64,000 nucleotides of DNA from UBA10518 sp022837185 (GTDB lineage: Bacteria > Desulfobacterota > Desulfobulbia > Desulfobulbales > Desulfobulbaceae). Positions 24,569-35,185 of this stretch are shown one piece after another (within the stretch, counting starts at the first letter, position 1; each line of letters starts with the position of its first letter). The notes under the pieces were generated by a model. That model was not told the DNA's origin and did no database searches. It saw nothing but the letters and a program-made list of their open reading frames with translations. The position numbers and the translations under genes were made by a program. The stretch is taken from positions 1 to 64,000 of the forward strand of contig JAVEQK010000002.1 in NCBI GenBank assembly GCA_034007705.1. Reading direction: 5' to 3'.

Positions 24569-25228
24569 CTACCTCGGTCCCGATTCAGGGATGGATGTTT
24601 TCCCGCGCCGGAAAATCCCGGCCACGGCCGGTGCGTAAAAACAGAACACCATTCCCAGCACGCTGGCCCCCGTGGTCACCCAGAACAGGAAAAGGTGCAG
24701 GGCGAGATGTTTGTACAGCAGCAGGTCAAGCACAAAGAGGATCAGGCCGAGGTGGATGAGGGATGAGCCCACCCGCACCCAATAGCCGCTCTTTTCAAAA
24801 TGCAGCCGTCGGCTGCCTCCAACGGCCATGACGAGGACCACCAGCTGCAGGATCAATGATGCGGCCAGGACCGCCGTCAGGGCGGCGGCGATGTCCAGCC
24901 GCCAGGACAGCACGGCGGCCGAAACGGTCAGAGCGGCCGCAAACCGGTAGAGCCAGGAGGCAGGCAGCAGCCGTTTGGGGACACAGATCCCCAGCAGGAG
25001 GATGAGCCCGATGATGAACGGCGCGATCACACCGTTCATCGTGTTCAGGTAGGCGGCCTTTTCCGCCGGTGGCAGCTGCCCCACCAGGGCCAGCTTATAG
25101 TAGAACATGCCGCAGACGCAGAGCACCGAAATGGCGAACAGGACACCGGCCGTCGCCAGAATGAGCCAGTAATCGAGCGGCCCTGCCCGCCCATCGGCCT
25201 TCTTCCCGGTGTTCATGTCCTGCCGCAT
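24569..25228 (-). CDS. Polytopic membrane protein of unknown function
   Basis: Protein of 219 residues with about six predicted membrane segments (for example LILATAGVLFAISVLCVCG near 25-45 and FIIGLILLLGI near 72-82). No family was recognised. It lies 12 bases downstream of the CcsA-like gene on the same strand and is probably co-transcribed with it, so a role in haem transport or cytochrome biogenesis is possible, but this rests on context only. Charged residues lie mostly in loops, and there is no obvious cofactor motif. Confidence 0.75.
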   Translation of the reverse strand: MRQDMNTGKKADGRAGPLDYWLILATAGVLFAISVLCVCGMFYYKLALVGQLPPAEKAAYLNTMNGVIAPFIIGLILLLGICVPKRLLPASWLYRFAAALTVSAAVLSWRLDIAAALTAVLAASLILQLVVLVMAVGGSRRLHFEKSGYWVRVGSSLIHLGLILFVLDLLLYKHLALHLFLFWVTTGASVLGMVFCFYAPAVAGIFRRGKTSIPESGPR

Positions 25229-25240
25229 ACGGCTTCCCTC

Positions 25241-26275
25241 TTACACAAAGGTATGCTCCCCCGGAAAAAAGAAGGAGGAGACAAAGGTAAAGATCATGGC
25301 CAGAAAACAGAGAATCCCGAGGAGGGAGGAAAAATACCACATGAACGGTTTATGGGCGTACAGCCGGGTATGGAGATAGGTGCTGTAAATGGCCCACATC
25401 ATGATCGAACTGCAGATCTTCGGATCCCACCACCAGTTTGGTCCCCAGGCTTTGAGCGCCCACGGGTAGCCGAGCAGCATCCCCACGGTCAGCAGGAAAA
25501 AGCCGAGCCGGGCATGGTCATAGCCCATCTTTTCCACCGCCTGCTCCCGCCCGACCAGCATAAAGACCGAGGTCACGAACGTCACGGTGATGCAGGCATA
25601 GGAGAGAAACAGCAGGGGCGGATGAAACCACATGTACTCGGCATTGTAATAGAAGATCATCTTCGGGTAGAGCTGCATGAACAGTCCCAACCGCTGGGCC
25701 GGGGACAGGCTGCCGGTAAACCAGGGCTCCACGGCGCCGAAAAACTGGGGCAGCGGGTCGCTGAAAGGGTTGGCGGCCCCGAACAGAATCCCCACCTGCA
25801 CCGCCAGCAGGATGTGCAGCGCCGCCCGCAGCCTCGGATGGTCCAGGCGGAAATGGGCCGCCAGGGCCAGCAGTGCATAGCACATGAACCAGAAATAATA
25901 TTTTCCGTTTTCCAGCCAGAGGGGAAGCACATAGCGGGGCGGGGAGGGGGCATCATACAAAGGCAGGGCGAAATCCGCGCCCTGATTCATCATCTGGAGA
26001 TGACTGTTGAGATATTCGGCCAGGTTGGCGGGCAAGGCAAGGGGCAGGCGGACAAAAATCTGGTAGTGGAACCAGCCGATCCAGGCAAAACCGGCCAGGA
26101 AAACCACCGCCAGCAGAACCAGGAGATAACCGGTGGGCCGCTGCAGGCCCTGAACCGGCCGGAACAGGTTGACGGTTCCCGACAGGCCGATGGGAACGGC
26201 CAAAAACGCGAGTATCCAGACAATCCCGTTGCCGATGTGCCCGAAACGGGCCAGAGGAACAAGATGCTCCATCAT
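25241..26275 (-). CDS. CcsA/CcmC-like cytochrome c assembly (haem handling) membrane protein
   Basis: Membrane protein of 344 residues. The WWD haem-handling motif is visible as AWGPNWWWDPK, in a loop between C-terminal membrane segments. Histidines that could bind haem sit in YMWFHPPLLFLSY and THRLYAHKPFMWY-type positions. The CcsA/CcmC family carries haem to the periplasm for attachment to apocytochrome c, which fits a genome rich in multihaem cytochromes. It is unusually paired with an unknown membrane protein (24569), not with a Ccs1/ResB gene. Start ATG 26275 follows AAGGCAG. Confidence 0.8.
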   Translation of the reverse strand: MMEHLVPLARFGHIGNGIVWILAFLAVPIGLSGTVNLFRPVQGLQRPTGYLLVLLAVVFLAGFAWIGWFHYQIFVRLPLALPANLAEYLNSHLQMMNQGADFALPLYDAPSPPRYVLPLWLENGKYYFWFMCYALLALAAHFRLDHPRLRAALHILLAVQVGILFGAANPFSDPLPQFFGAVEPWFTGSLSPAQRLGLFMQLYPKMIFYYNAEYMWFHPPLLFLSYACITVTFVTSVFMLVGREQAVEKMGYDHARLGFFLLTVGMLLGYPWALKAWGPNWWWDPKICSSIMMWAIYSTYLHTRLYAHKPFMWYFSSLLGILCFLAMIFTFVSSFFFPGEHTFV

Positions 26276-26664
26276 CTGCCTTGAAAAAATATTATTGCCG
26301 CCGTTCGGTGAACATACAATCGATCCCCCGGTTTTTCAAAACAAAGTTCCCCTTCTGGAGGAATTCCGGAGTCCCCTTGATGGGACCCTTCTCCGGGCGT
26401 AACCTTTCTGCTTGAGAGTTTACCGCATCAAAGCTATACTTTCAGCCATCAGGCCCTGAAATGCGGCCAAAGCCGGGAAGGCATCCGCGACCATTTCAAG
26501 CCGTCCACCCGGCCTGCGACATCCTTGGAACAGCTATGCCGGCAGCCAGCTTCACCCAAAATTGCAATGACAAAGGCAGTTCCCGGTCCCGGACTTCCCG
26601 CCGCGCAGACACTTCCACGTCCGACCCCCGCTCCGGCCGAGGGACAGCACAAAGGGCCTGATCA
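26276..26664. other. Intergenic region between the divergent CcsA-like and glucokinase genes
   Basis: About 390 bases. The best signal is the sigma-70 promoter at 26412-26440, directed at glucokinase. No gene or hairpin of note is visible between it and the ATG at 26665, leaving a 220-base leader with no clear structure. Confidence 0.55.
26412..26440 (+). promoter_or_regulatory. Sigma-70 promoter for glucokinase
   Basis: TTGAGA (26412-26417) and TATACT (26435-26440) with a 17-base spacer are close to consensus. The start point would be near 26447, leaving a long leader. Confidence 0.6.
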
Positions 26665-27690
26665 ATGACCACAGAGAATTCCCCCGGCTGCCTGCTGGCC
26701 GGCGATATCGGCGGGACAAAAACCTCGCTGGCCCTCTTCCGGCCGGACAAAGCCCCCCTGCTCCCGCTGGCTGAAATGACCGTCAACAACGACACCGGCG
26801 TCGGGCTTGAGGAAATAATCGCCTCCTTCCTCGAGAAGCAAACCGCCCGCCCCCGGTCGGCCTGCTTCGGTGTTGCCGGTCCGGTCATCAACAACCGGGT
26901 GCGCATGACCAACCTCCCGTGGACCGTTGACGCCCGAGCGCTGCGCCAACGGTTCAGGATGCGCTCGGTGACCCTGATCAACGACCTCGTCGCCACCGCC
27001 ATGGGCTCGGTCTCGCTCCCGGCGGATCAGTTGCACACCCTCAACGGCGGCCGGCCCGACCCCGAGGGAGCCGTCGCCGTCATCGCTCCGGGCACCGGAT
27101 TAGGACAGGCGTTTCTGGTCCGCTACCGGGGCCGTTTCCTCCCCTTTCCCTCCGAAGGGGGGCACTGCGCCTTTGCCCCGGCGAACGAGCAGCAAGCCCG
27201 GCTGCTGGCCTTCATGGCCCGCCGGCTGGACCATGTCAGCGCCGAACAGGTCTGTTCCGGCATCGGCATACCCAGCCTCTACGATTTTCTCCAGGCGGAG
27301 CGGCCCGGCCACACACCGGCAAGGAGTGCCGCAGAAGACGGCGATCGGACCCGAGCCATTGTCGAAGCGGCCCTGGCGGCCGGAAAAGAGGGCGGTGACC
27401 GGCTGGCTGCCGATGCGCTTGCCCTGTTTGCCGCCATTCTGGCCACGGAATCGGCAAATCTTGTCCTGAAAATCCTGGCCACGGGAGGGCTCTACATCGG
27501 CGGCGGGCTCCCGCCGCGCATCCTGCCGTTTCTGACCACCAAGGCCTTCATGGGGAACTTCTGCCGCGGCCGCCACCGGCAATTGCTGGCCGGGGTGCCG
27601 GTGCACGTCATCCTTGAGCCCAGGACCGCCCTCATCGGCGCGGCCGCGTACGCCTTTGCCTTCGGCAGCGGCGCCCGGGACCGTCCATGA
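26665..27690 (+). CDS. glk: Glucokinase
   Basis: Protein of 341 residues of the ROK-unrelated bacterial glucokinase (Glk) type. The ATP-phosphate loop is AGDIGGTKTSLALF (12-25), followed by CFGVAGPV, the sugar-binding loop TNLPWTVDA, catalytic-Asp region LINDLVATA (near 107), and APGTGLGQAF plus EGGHCAFAP. It should phosphorylate glucose to glucose-6-phosphate using ATP. Its last four bases overlap the start of the membrane protein gene at 27687. All visible motifs are intact. Confidence 0.92.
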   Translation: MTTENSPGCLLAGDIGGTKTSLALFRPDKAPLLPLAEMTVNNDTGVGLEEIIASFLEKQTARPRSACFGVAGPVINNRVRMTNLPWTVDARALRQRFRMRSVTLINDLVATAMGSVSLPADQLHTLNGGRPDPEGAVAVIAPGTGLGQAFLVRYRGRFLPFPSEGGHCAFAPANEQQARLLAFMARRLDHVSAEQVCSGIGIPSLYDFLQAERPGHTPARSAAEDGDRTRAIVEAALAAGKEGGDRLAADALALFAAILATESANLVLKILATGGLYIGGGLPPRILPFLTTKAFMGNFCRGRHRQLLAGVPVHVILEPRTALIGAAAYAFAFGSGARDRP

Positions 27691-28388
27691 AACCTCAATC
27701 CATCAAAAAGCTGCTCATCGCTGCAGTGATCATCACCCTCCTGATCCTGTTCGCGGTTTTCGATCTGCACCAGTACCTGACCCTGGCCTCCCTCAAGCAG
27801 CGCCAGGCTCAATTTGTCGCACTCTACGCCGACCACCGGCTCGGGGTGATTGCCGCCTACATGCTGCTCTACATCCTGGTCGCCGCGCTTTCCCTGCCGG
27901 GGGCGGCTGTGATGAGTCTGGCCGGCGGCGCTCTGTTCGGCCTGGTGGTCGGCACCATCGTCGTCTCGTTTGCCTCGACCATCGGCGCCTCCCTGGCCTG
28001 CATCGCGGCCCGCTACCTCCTGCGGGACTGGGTCCAGAACAAATTCGGCGACAAACTGAATAAATTCAACCAGGGAATGGCCCGGGAAGGCGGATTTTAC
28101 CTCTTCTCCCTGCGGCTGGTTCCGATTTTTCCCTTCTTTGTCATCAACCTGGTCATGGGCCTCACCCGGATCAGGATCAGCACTTTTTACTGGGTCTCAC
28201 AGATCGGCATGCTGCCCGCCACCATCGTTTATGTCAATGCCGGCAAGCAGCTGTCCACCCTGGAAAGCCTGTCGGGCATCCTGTCGCCGAGACTGCTGTT
28301 CTCGTTCGCCCTCCTCGGCCTGCTGCCCCTGGCGTCCAGGAAACTTCTCGACCTTTATGGCGCCCGGCGGGCGTCCGCCAACGAGTGA
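27687..28388 (+). CDS. TVP38/TMEM64 (VTT domain) membrane protein
   Basis: Protein of 233 residues with about six membrane segments and the VTT/DedA-like core: LSLPGAAVMSLAGGALFG then, after a re-entrant helix, SLRLVPIFPFFVINLVMG. Relatives are thought to scramble or transport phospholipids or lipid-linked precursors across membranes. The start overlaps the glucokinase stop (ATGA), so the pair is coupled at translation, although no biochemical link is obvious. Confidence 0.86.
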   Translation: MKPQSIKKLLIAAVIITLLILFAVFDLHQYLTLASLKQRQAQFVALYADHRLGVIAAYMLLYILVAALSLPGAAVMSLAGGALFGLVVGTIVVSFASTIGASLACIAARYLLRDWVQNKFGDKLNKFNQGMAREGGFYLFSLRLVPIFPFFVINLVMGLTRIRISTFYWVSQIGMLPATIVYVNAGKQLSTLESLSGILSPRLLFSFALLGLLPLASRKLLDLYGARRASANE

Positions 28389-28518
28389 TGGCTGAACAGA
28401 TCGCCAGACTTTTTTCCCGCATCATTTTTCAAGCTGGACAATTTATGCTATATACTCTGTAGACAGTTTCTTCCCCCCTCGGACGGATCCGATCATATGA
28501 CGAGAAGGTTGCCGATCC

Positions 28519-30894
28519 ATGTCGCCCCAGCCGACCTATGAAGAATTGAAACAGCGGGTCAAATCCCTTGAACGGGAGTTGGCCGACTGCACGGATCAAA
28601 ACGGACCGGCCCGTCTGATACGGCAGTACCTTGAAGCTTTGCTGGACAATACCAACCAGCCGGTCTTCCTCAAGGACGCCCATTTCCGCTATATTCTCGT
28701 CAACCCTCAATTTGAGCGCCTGGCCCGGTTGAGCAGCGGGCAGATACTGGGTCGGGACGACTTTGCCGTCTTTCCCGGGAGGATTGCCGAACTGTTCCGG
28801 TCTCAGGATCTCGAAGTCCGGCGCTGCAAACAACTCATCGAATTCCAGGAAACCATTCGTTTCGCCGACGGTGAACAAACCTTTCTGATTACCAAGTTCC
28901 CCCTGATTGACGATCAGGGGGAAGTATACGCGATCGGCGGCGTCTGCACCGATGTCACTTCCCTGCAAAAAGCGGAGAAAGCGCTGCGGGAAAGTGAAAA
29001 AAAATATCGCACCCTGGTGGACACCGCTTCCCTCGGCATACAGATTAGTGACCCGGAAGGGCGCATTGTCCTCAGCAATCCGGCACACCAGGCCATTCAC
29101 GGCCTGTCCGAACAAAACATCCTCGGCCGGTTTGTCTGGGACTTCATCGAGGACGAGGCCGGCAGGCTGGAATTGCAGCACTATTACAGATTCATCATTG
29201 ACCGGCAGCCCGATCCCGTTCCCTATTTTACCACCAACAAGACTGCGGACGGCCGGGAAATCCAGGTTGAGATCGACTGGAATTACATGCGGGACGAAAA
29301 CGACGAAGTTTACGCCCTGTGTTCCATTATCCACGACGTGACCGACAGGGTCAGGGCCGAACGCGCCCTCAAGGCCAGCGAGCACAGATGCAGAAGCGTC
29401 ATGGAATCCTGCCCGGAAGGCATTCTTCTCTATCGCCTCGAACCGGGCGGCCGCCTCGTTTTTTCCAGCGCCAACCCGGCCGCCGAAAGAATACTCAGCC
29501 TGGACTGCAGCCGATTGATCGGCAGGACCATCGAGGAGGCCTTTCCGGCCCTGGCCGGGACGGAGCTTCCCGGCAGGTATCGCGACATCTGCCTGACCGG
29601 CAGGCCATGGAAGGCCGAACAGGTGCACTATGAGGATGACCGGATTTCGGGAGTGTTCGAGGTCCACGCCTTTCAGACGGAACCCGGAAAGATGGCCGTT
29701 TTTTTCAAGAATGTCACCGCGAAACTCCGCATGCTGGAGGAACTGCAGAAAAACCAGAAGCTTGAGTCGGTGGGCGTCCTGGCCGGCGGCATAGCGCACG
29801 ACTTCAATAACCTCCTGACGGCCATCATCGGCAACATCTCCATGGCAAAAGTGTTCGCCCGGACCGAACCGGCCAGGACGCTCGCCAGGCTGAACGATGC
29901 CGAAAACGCGTCCATCCGCGCCCGGGAACTGACCCAGCGGCTGCTGACCTTTTCCCGGGGAGGGGCGCCGGTGCGAGGTGCCGCCTCCATCGCCGAAGTG
30001 ATCAGGGAATCCACCTCCTTCATGTTGAGCGGCTCCGACGTCAAACTGCAGATCCAGATACCGGAAGATATCTGGCCGGTGGATATCGACGTCGGCCAGA
30101 TCCGCCAGGTGATCCAGAACGTGGTCAAGAACAGTGACCAGGCCATGCCCGCAGGCGGCACCATCACCATCCGGGCGGAAAACGTCCTCATTGATGCCGC
30201 CCAGGGCCTGCCCCTGCCTCAGGGCGGATATGTTCATATTTCCCTGGCCGACGAAGGGGTGGGCATTCCGCAGAAATATCTGGCCAGGATCTTTGACCCC
30301 TATTTTTCCACCAGACAGGAGGGGAGCGGCCTCGGCCTGGCCGCCTGCTACTCGATCATCAGCCATCACGACGGCCTGATCACCGTCGAGTCCGAATACG
30401 GCTCGGGCGCCACGTTTCACATTTTTCTGCCGGCATCGGCAAAGACGCCCAGGGAGAAAATCATGGCCAGGGAAAAAATCCGGCCCACGGGAAAAAAAAT
30501 TCTCATCATGGATGATAATGAAAGTATTCTGGCCGTCGCCGTCAACATGCTCAACTTCATGGGCTACACAACCGCAACCGCCCGTGACGGGACCGAGGCC
30601 GTCCGTTTGTATAAGGAGGCGCTGCTGGAGCAGGAACCGTTTGACGGGGTGCTGCTCGATCTGACCATTCCCGGGGGAATGGGCGGCCTGGAAGCCATTC
30701 GCCAGCTGACTGCCCTTGATCCCGGGATTCGGGCCATCGTTTCCAGCGGCTATACCGGCGATCCCGTCATGAACGATTACCGGGATTACGGTTTCAGCGG
30801 CATAGTAACCAAGCCGTACGACCTGGACCGGCTGAGCCAGGCCCTGCGCGACCTCTTCGATCAAGGCGCCTCCCCGACTGGCCCCGCACCCTGA
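28519..30894 (+). CDS. Multi-PAS hybrid histidine kinase with C-terminal receiver
   Basis: Cytoplasmic hybrid kinase of 791 residues with no membrane segment. It starts with a short coiled coil (PTYEELKQRVKSLERELAD), then three PAS domains (about 38-150, 160-280 and 290-400). The HisKA domain has the phospho-His in GGIAHDFNNLL (near 426). The HATPase has VVKNSDQAMP, DEGVGIP and GSGLGLA. After a linker, the receiver (about 658-780) keeps LIMDDN, phospho-Asp in VLLDLTIPGG near 714, SSGYT and TKPYD. It is an orphan, with no partner gene next to it. PAS domains suggest redox, oxygen or ligand sensing. Confidence 0.94.
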   Translation: MSPQPTYEELKQRVKSLERELADCTDQNGPARLIRQYLEALLDNTNQPVFLKDAHFRYILVNPQFERLARLSSGQILGRDDFAVFPGRIAELFRSQDLEVRRCKQLIEFQETIRFADGEQTFLITKFPLIDDQGEVYAIGGVCTDVTSLQKAEKALRESEKKYRTLVDTASLGIQISDPEGRIVLSNPAHQAIHGLSEQNILGRFVWDFIEDEAGRLELQHYYRFIIDRQPDPVPYFTTNKTADGREIQVEIDWNYMRDENDEVYALCSIIHDVTDRVRAERALKASEHRCRSVMESCPEGILLYRLEPGGRLVFSSANPAAERILSLDCSRLIGRTIEEAFPALAGTELPGRYRDICLTGRPWKAEQVHYEDDRISGVFEVHAFQTEPGKMAVFFKNVTAKLRMLEELQKNQKLESVGVLAGGIAHDFNNLLTAIIGNISMAKVFARTEPARTLARLNDAENASIRARELTQRLLTFSRGGAPVRGAASIAEVIRESTSFMLSGSDVKLQIQIPEDIWPVDIDVGQIRQVIQNVVKNSDQAMPAGGTITIRAENVLIDAAQGLPLPQGGYVHISLADEGVGIPQKYLARIFDPYFSTRQEGSGLGLAACYSIISHHDGLITVESEYGSGATFHIFLPASAKTPREKIMAREKIRPTGKKILIMDDNESILAVAVNMLNFMGYTTATARDGTEAVRLYKEALLEQEPFDGVLLDLTIPGGMGGLEAIRQLTALDPGIRAIVSSGYTGDPVMNDYRDYGFSGIVTKPYDLDRLSQALRDLFDQGASPTGPAP

Positions 30895-31032
30895 TCCGGA
30901 TAGTTCCCGACAATCCTTCTTGACGGAAACGGCCCCAGGTATAATTATATGTTCTGTATGTTCCGAGTCCGGCGATTCCCACATTTTTTTGCCGCAAACG
31001 GCCGATCACATCAACCCATTCGGAGAATATCC

Positions 31033-32493
31033 ATGCATAGACCGAGAAAATTTGTCCGCTCCCCGCACCTTCTTGGGGCATTTCTCTGCTTTTTGGCCAT
31101 CCTGCTTGCCACCGGCCCTTCACTCCTGGCCGCCGAGGATGAAAACATCGCCCTGCTTGACCGTTCGGCCAAGGCCTTTGCCTCCGTCGTCAAACAGGCG
31201 GGGCCGGCGGTAGTCCATGTCCGGGTGGAAAAATCCGTGACCAGAGGGTTTCAGCAAAGTCCGTTCGATTTTTTCAATGACCCTTTTTTTGAGCGGTTTT
31301 TCGGACCCCAGTTCCGCCATCCCCCCCAGGAACCCCGGGAGTTCAAGCAGCGGGGCGCCGGATCCGGCTTCATCATCTCGCCGGACGGCTATATCCTGAC
31401 CAATAACCACGTCATCGGCGAAGCCGATACCATCACGGTCCGTCTGGCCGACGAACGCGAATTCAGCGGTGAAGTTGTGGGGACCGATCCGCAGTCCGAC
31501 GTCGCCTTGATTAAAATTGCTGCCAAAAATCTCCCCTTCCTGCCCCTGGGCGATTCAGACAACCTTGAGGTCGGCGAGTGGGTGATCGCCATCGGCAGTC
31601 CCTTTGAACTGAACCAGACCGTCACCGTCGGGGTGGTCAGCGCCAAGGGCCGCAACCGCATCGGCATCAGCGACTATGAAAACTTCATCCAGACCGATGC
31701 CGCCATTAATCCCGGCAATTCCGGCGGCCCCCTGCTGAATATCCACGGTGAGGCCATCGGCATGAATACCGCCATCTTCTCCCGCAGCGGCGGCTATATG
31801 GGCATCGGTTTCGCCATCCCCATCAACATGGCCAAGGTCATTGAACAGCAGCTGCGAGCGCACGGCAAGGTTGTGCGCGGCTGGCTGGGCGTCGTCATCC
31901 AGGACATCAATGAAGACCTGGCCAAATCCTTCGGCCTGGAACATTCCCGCGGCGCCCTGGTCAGTGAAACAGCTGAAAAATCACCGGCCGCCGAAGCCGG
32001 CCTGCAGCAGGGAGACGTGATTATCGCCGTCAACGGCACCGAGGTAACCAATGTCAGTGACCTGCGTAACAGGATTGCCTTGATCCCGCCCGGCACCAAG
32101 GTTGACCTCCAGGTTATCCGTGACGCCAAAAAGCAGAAATTCACCGTCACCATCGCCGAACAACCCGCCGATTTAGGGCAGGCCGGGATCTCCGGCGACG
32201 GATCCCTGAACAGGATGGGGCTGACCCTCCAGGACCTGACCGAGGAACTGGCGGCCCAGTTCGGGTACAGCAGGGACCAGGGAGTCCTCATTGCCGGCGT
32301 CGAACCGGGGAGCCCCGCCGAACTTGCCGGTCTCCAGGCCGGACAGCTCATTGAAGAGGTCAACAAACAGAGGGTGCGCAGCCTGGACGAACTCCGGACA
32401 GCCCTTGAACGGTCCCAGGCGGGCGACAAGGTTCTCCTCCGGATTCGGGCCGGAGAATACAGCCGGTATGTCGTTCTCCAGGTTGACAAGTAA
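31033..32493 (+). CDS. degQ: DegQ/DegP-type periplasmic serine protease
   Basis: HtrA-family protease of 486 residues with an N-terminal signal peptide (hydrophobic LLGAFLCFLAILLATGP). The catalytic triad is His126 (TNNHVIG), Asp156 (QSDVALIK) and Ser230 (NPGNSGGPLL). Two PDZ domains follow (about 290-380 and 400-480, with RGWLGVVIQDI and GVLIAGVEPGSPAELAGLQ). It cleaves or refolds damaged envelope proteins. ATG 31033 is chosen since the signal peptide begins there, with a GGAG site upstream; ORF extension to 30949 is not supported. A strong terminator follows at 32516. Confidence 0.93.
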   Translation: MHRPRKFVRSPHLLGAFLCFLAILLATGPSLLAAEDENIALLDRSAKAFASVVKQAGPAVVHVRVEKSVTRGFQQSPFDFFNDPFFERFFGPQFRHPPQEPREFKQRGAGSGFIISPDGYILTNNHVIGEADTITVRLADEREFSGEVVGTDPQSDVALIKIAAKNLPFLPLGDSDNLEVGEWVIAIGSPFELNQTVTVGVVSAKGRNRIGISDYENFIQTDAAINPGNSGGPLLNIHGEAIGMNTAIFSRSGGYMGIGFAIPINMAKVIEQQLRAHGKVVRGWLGVVIQDINEDLAKSFGLEHSRGALVSETAEKSPAAEAGLQQGDVIIAVNGTEVTNVSDLRNRIALIPPGTKVDLQVIRDAKKQKFTVTIAEQPADLGQAGISGDGSLNRMGLTLQDLTEELAAQFGYSRDQGVLIAGVEPGSPAELAGLQAGQLIEEVNKQRVRSLDELRTALERSQAGDKVLLRIRAGEYSRYVVLQVDK

Positions 32494-32515
32494 CCCCGGC
32501 GGACGAGCACGGATC

Positions 32516-32552
32516 GACGGCACCGGATACCCTCCGGTGCCGTCCTCTTTTT
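32516..32552 (+). terminator. Rho-independent terminator after degQ, abutting the mazG start
   Basis: GACGGCACCGG (32516-32526) pairs perfectly with CCGGTGCCGTC (32534-32544), followed by CTCTTTTT. The T tract ends only one or two bases before the mazG ATG at 32554. Confidence 0.9.
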
Positions 32553-32553
32553 C

Positions 32554-32916
32554 ATGATCACATCCATTGACGATCTTACCGCAGCTCTGCGCCAATTTGC
32601 CGCTGAACGCGATTGGGAGCGCTGCCATTCGCCCAAGAATCTTGCCATGGCGCTGAACGTCGAGGCCGCCGAGCTGATGGAACACTTCCAATGGCTGACC
32701 GAGGAGGAAAGCTATCTTCGCTCCCCTGCCTCCAGGGAGGCGGTCAGCGAAGAGCTGGCCGATGTATTGATCTACCTCGTCCGGCTGGCGGACAGGCTCG
32801 ATATCGACCTCCTGGCCGCGGCCCAAAGCAAGATCGGCAAAAACGCGCGTAAATACCCTGCCCGGACCAACGGCTCCGCCGCATCGGGACCGGCCGATCC
32901 CCAGGGCAGGCCTTGA
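32554..32916 (+). CDS. MazG-like nucleotide pyrophosphohydrolase
   Basis: Protein of 120 residues of the small MazG-like family. It shows HSPKNLAMALNVEAAELMEHFQWLTEEES and EELADVLIYLVRLADRLDIDL, which give the E-x-x-E-L and E-x-x-D metal-binding motifs. The family hydrolyses NTPs or dNTPs to monophosphates, often as housecleaning. The length and N-terminus match relatives, so ATG 32554 is probably right, even though it follows a terminator immediately and has no ribosome site. Its end overlaps the start of the next gene. Confidence 0.86.
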   Translation: MITSIDDLTAALRQFAAERDWERCHSPKNLAMALNVEAAELMEHFQWLTEEESYLRSPASREAVSEELADVLIYLVRLADRLDIDLLAAAQSKIGKNARKYPARTNGSAASGPADPQGRP

Positions 32917-34007
32917 AGCCTGAACTGCATGCCGCCCGTTTTTTTCTGGCGGCGGACGATATTGGCCGTATTGCCCCGTTCGGCCACGGCAATGTCAACG
33001 ACACCTTTCTCGTCACCCTTGCTTCGGGAGAACAGCGGCTCCTGCAGCGGATAAACCCGGCGGTTTTTCCCGACCCCATGGCTGTCATCGGCAACATGCT
33101 CGTGGTCACCGAACATTTGCGCCGCTCGCCGCCCGGGGGTCCGGGAGGGGAAACGAGGTTCCGCCCACCCCTTCTCTACCGGGGCAGATCCGGCTACGCC
33201 TTCCGGGACCGGGACGGTTCAGCCTGGCGGCTGATGGAGCTGATCAGGGGCGCCCGGACCTGCCGGACCATTGACTCCCCGGGTCAGGCAAGGGAGACGG
33301 GACGAATGCTGGGACTCTTTCATTCGCAGCTCCGTACCCTTGACCCGCGGTCGCTGGTTGACACCCTGCCCGGCTTCCACGACACCAGCGGCTACCTGCA
33401 CCGCTATGATAGCGTTCGTTCGAATCCGCTGCGGCACAAACCCGATCCGGACCGGTTTTGCGATCTCGCCGTTGAAAAAGGACGCGGCCGGGTGCACCGG
33501 CTGACGGAGCGCCGGGACCGGTTGAGCCACGGCATCATTCACGGCGATCCCAAGATGGACAATTTTCTCTTTGACCAGGCCTGCGCGACCGTCGTCAGCC
33601 TCATAGATCTTGACACCGTCAGGCCCGGCCTTCTCCTCCACGACCTGGGCGACGCGCTGCGGTCCTGCTGCAATCGGGCCGGTGAAGCGCCGGATGAACC
33701 GGGGGAGGCCTGTCTGGATCCCGGCCTCTATGCCGCGTGGCTGGAGGGGTATCTGTCCACGGCCGGGGGGCTGCTGACCGGGGAGGACAAAGAATGCGTG
33801 GTGGACGGGGTGCTGCTCATCACCTTTGAACTTGGTTTGCGCTTCTATACCGATTATCTTGCCGGTAACCGCTACTTCAAAGTTTCGTACCCCGACCAGA
33901 ACCTGCGCCGGGCCGTTGCCCAGTTCCACCTGGCGGAATCAATCGAGCGGCAGCGGGACCGGCTGGCCGCGGTGCTCATGGACCTGACCGCGGCGGGAAA
34001 AAAATAG
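32913..34007 (+). CDS. APH-family small-molecule kinase (NahK-like)
   Basis: Protein of 364 residues with the aminoglycoside phosphotransferase / choline kinase fold. The N-lobe starts GHGNVNDTFLVTL. The catalytic loop is HGIIHGDPKMDNFLFD (near 210) and the metal-binding Asp is in SLIDLDTVRPGLLLHDLGD. The arrangement resembles N-acetylhexosamine 1-kinases more than drug-resistance enzymes, suggesting a sugar or amino-sugar substrate. It starts at TTG 32913 overlapping the mazG stop. The gene is 8 bases before tgt. The substrate is inferred only. Confidence 0.82.
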   Translation: MKPELHAARFFLAADDIGRIAPFGHGNVNDTFLVTLASGEQRLLQRINPAVFPDPMAVIGNMLVVTEHLRRSPPGGPGGETRFRPPLLYRGRSGYAFRDRDGSAWRLMELIRGARTCRTIDSPGQARETGRMLGLFHSQLRTLDPRSLVDTLPGFHDTSGYLHRYDSVRSNPLRHKPDPDRFCDLAVEKGRGRVHRLTERRDRLSHGIIHGDPKMDNFLFDQACATVVSLIDLDTVRPGLLLHDLGDALRSCCNRAGEAPDEPGEACLDPGLYAAWLEGYLSTAGGLLTGEDKECVVDGVLLITFELGLRFYTDYLAGNRYFKVSYPDQNLRRAVAQFHLAESIERQRDRLAAVLMDLTAAGKK

Positions 34008-34015
34008 AGGACGAC

Positions 34016-35181
<1,166 letters not shown>

Positions 35182-35185
<4 letters not shown>

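Noticed and set aside
24534..24570. Inverted repeat CCGGGCGG / CCGCCCGG after mscL as a terminator
   Set aside because: The A/T run lies inside the loop, not after the stem, so it does not fit a standard terminator.
28429..30984. 851-codon open frame on the minus strand opposite the hybrid kinase
   Set aside because: It mirrors the codon pattern of a GC-rich gene with firm PAS, HisKA, HATPase and receiver motifs on the other strand, and its protein has no recognisable domain.
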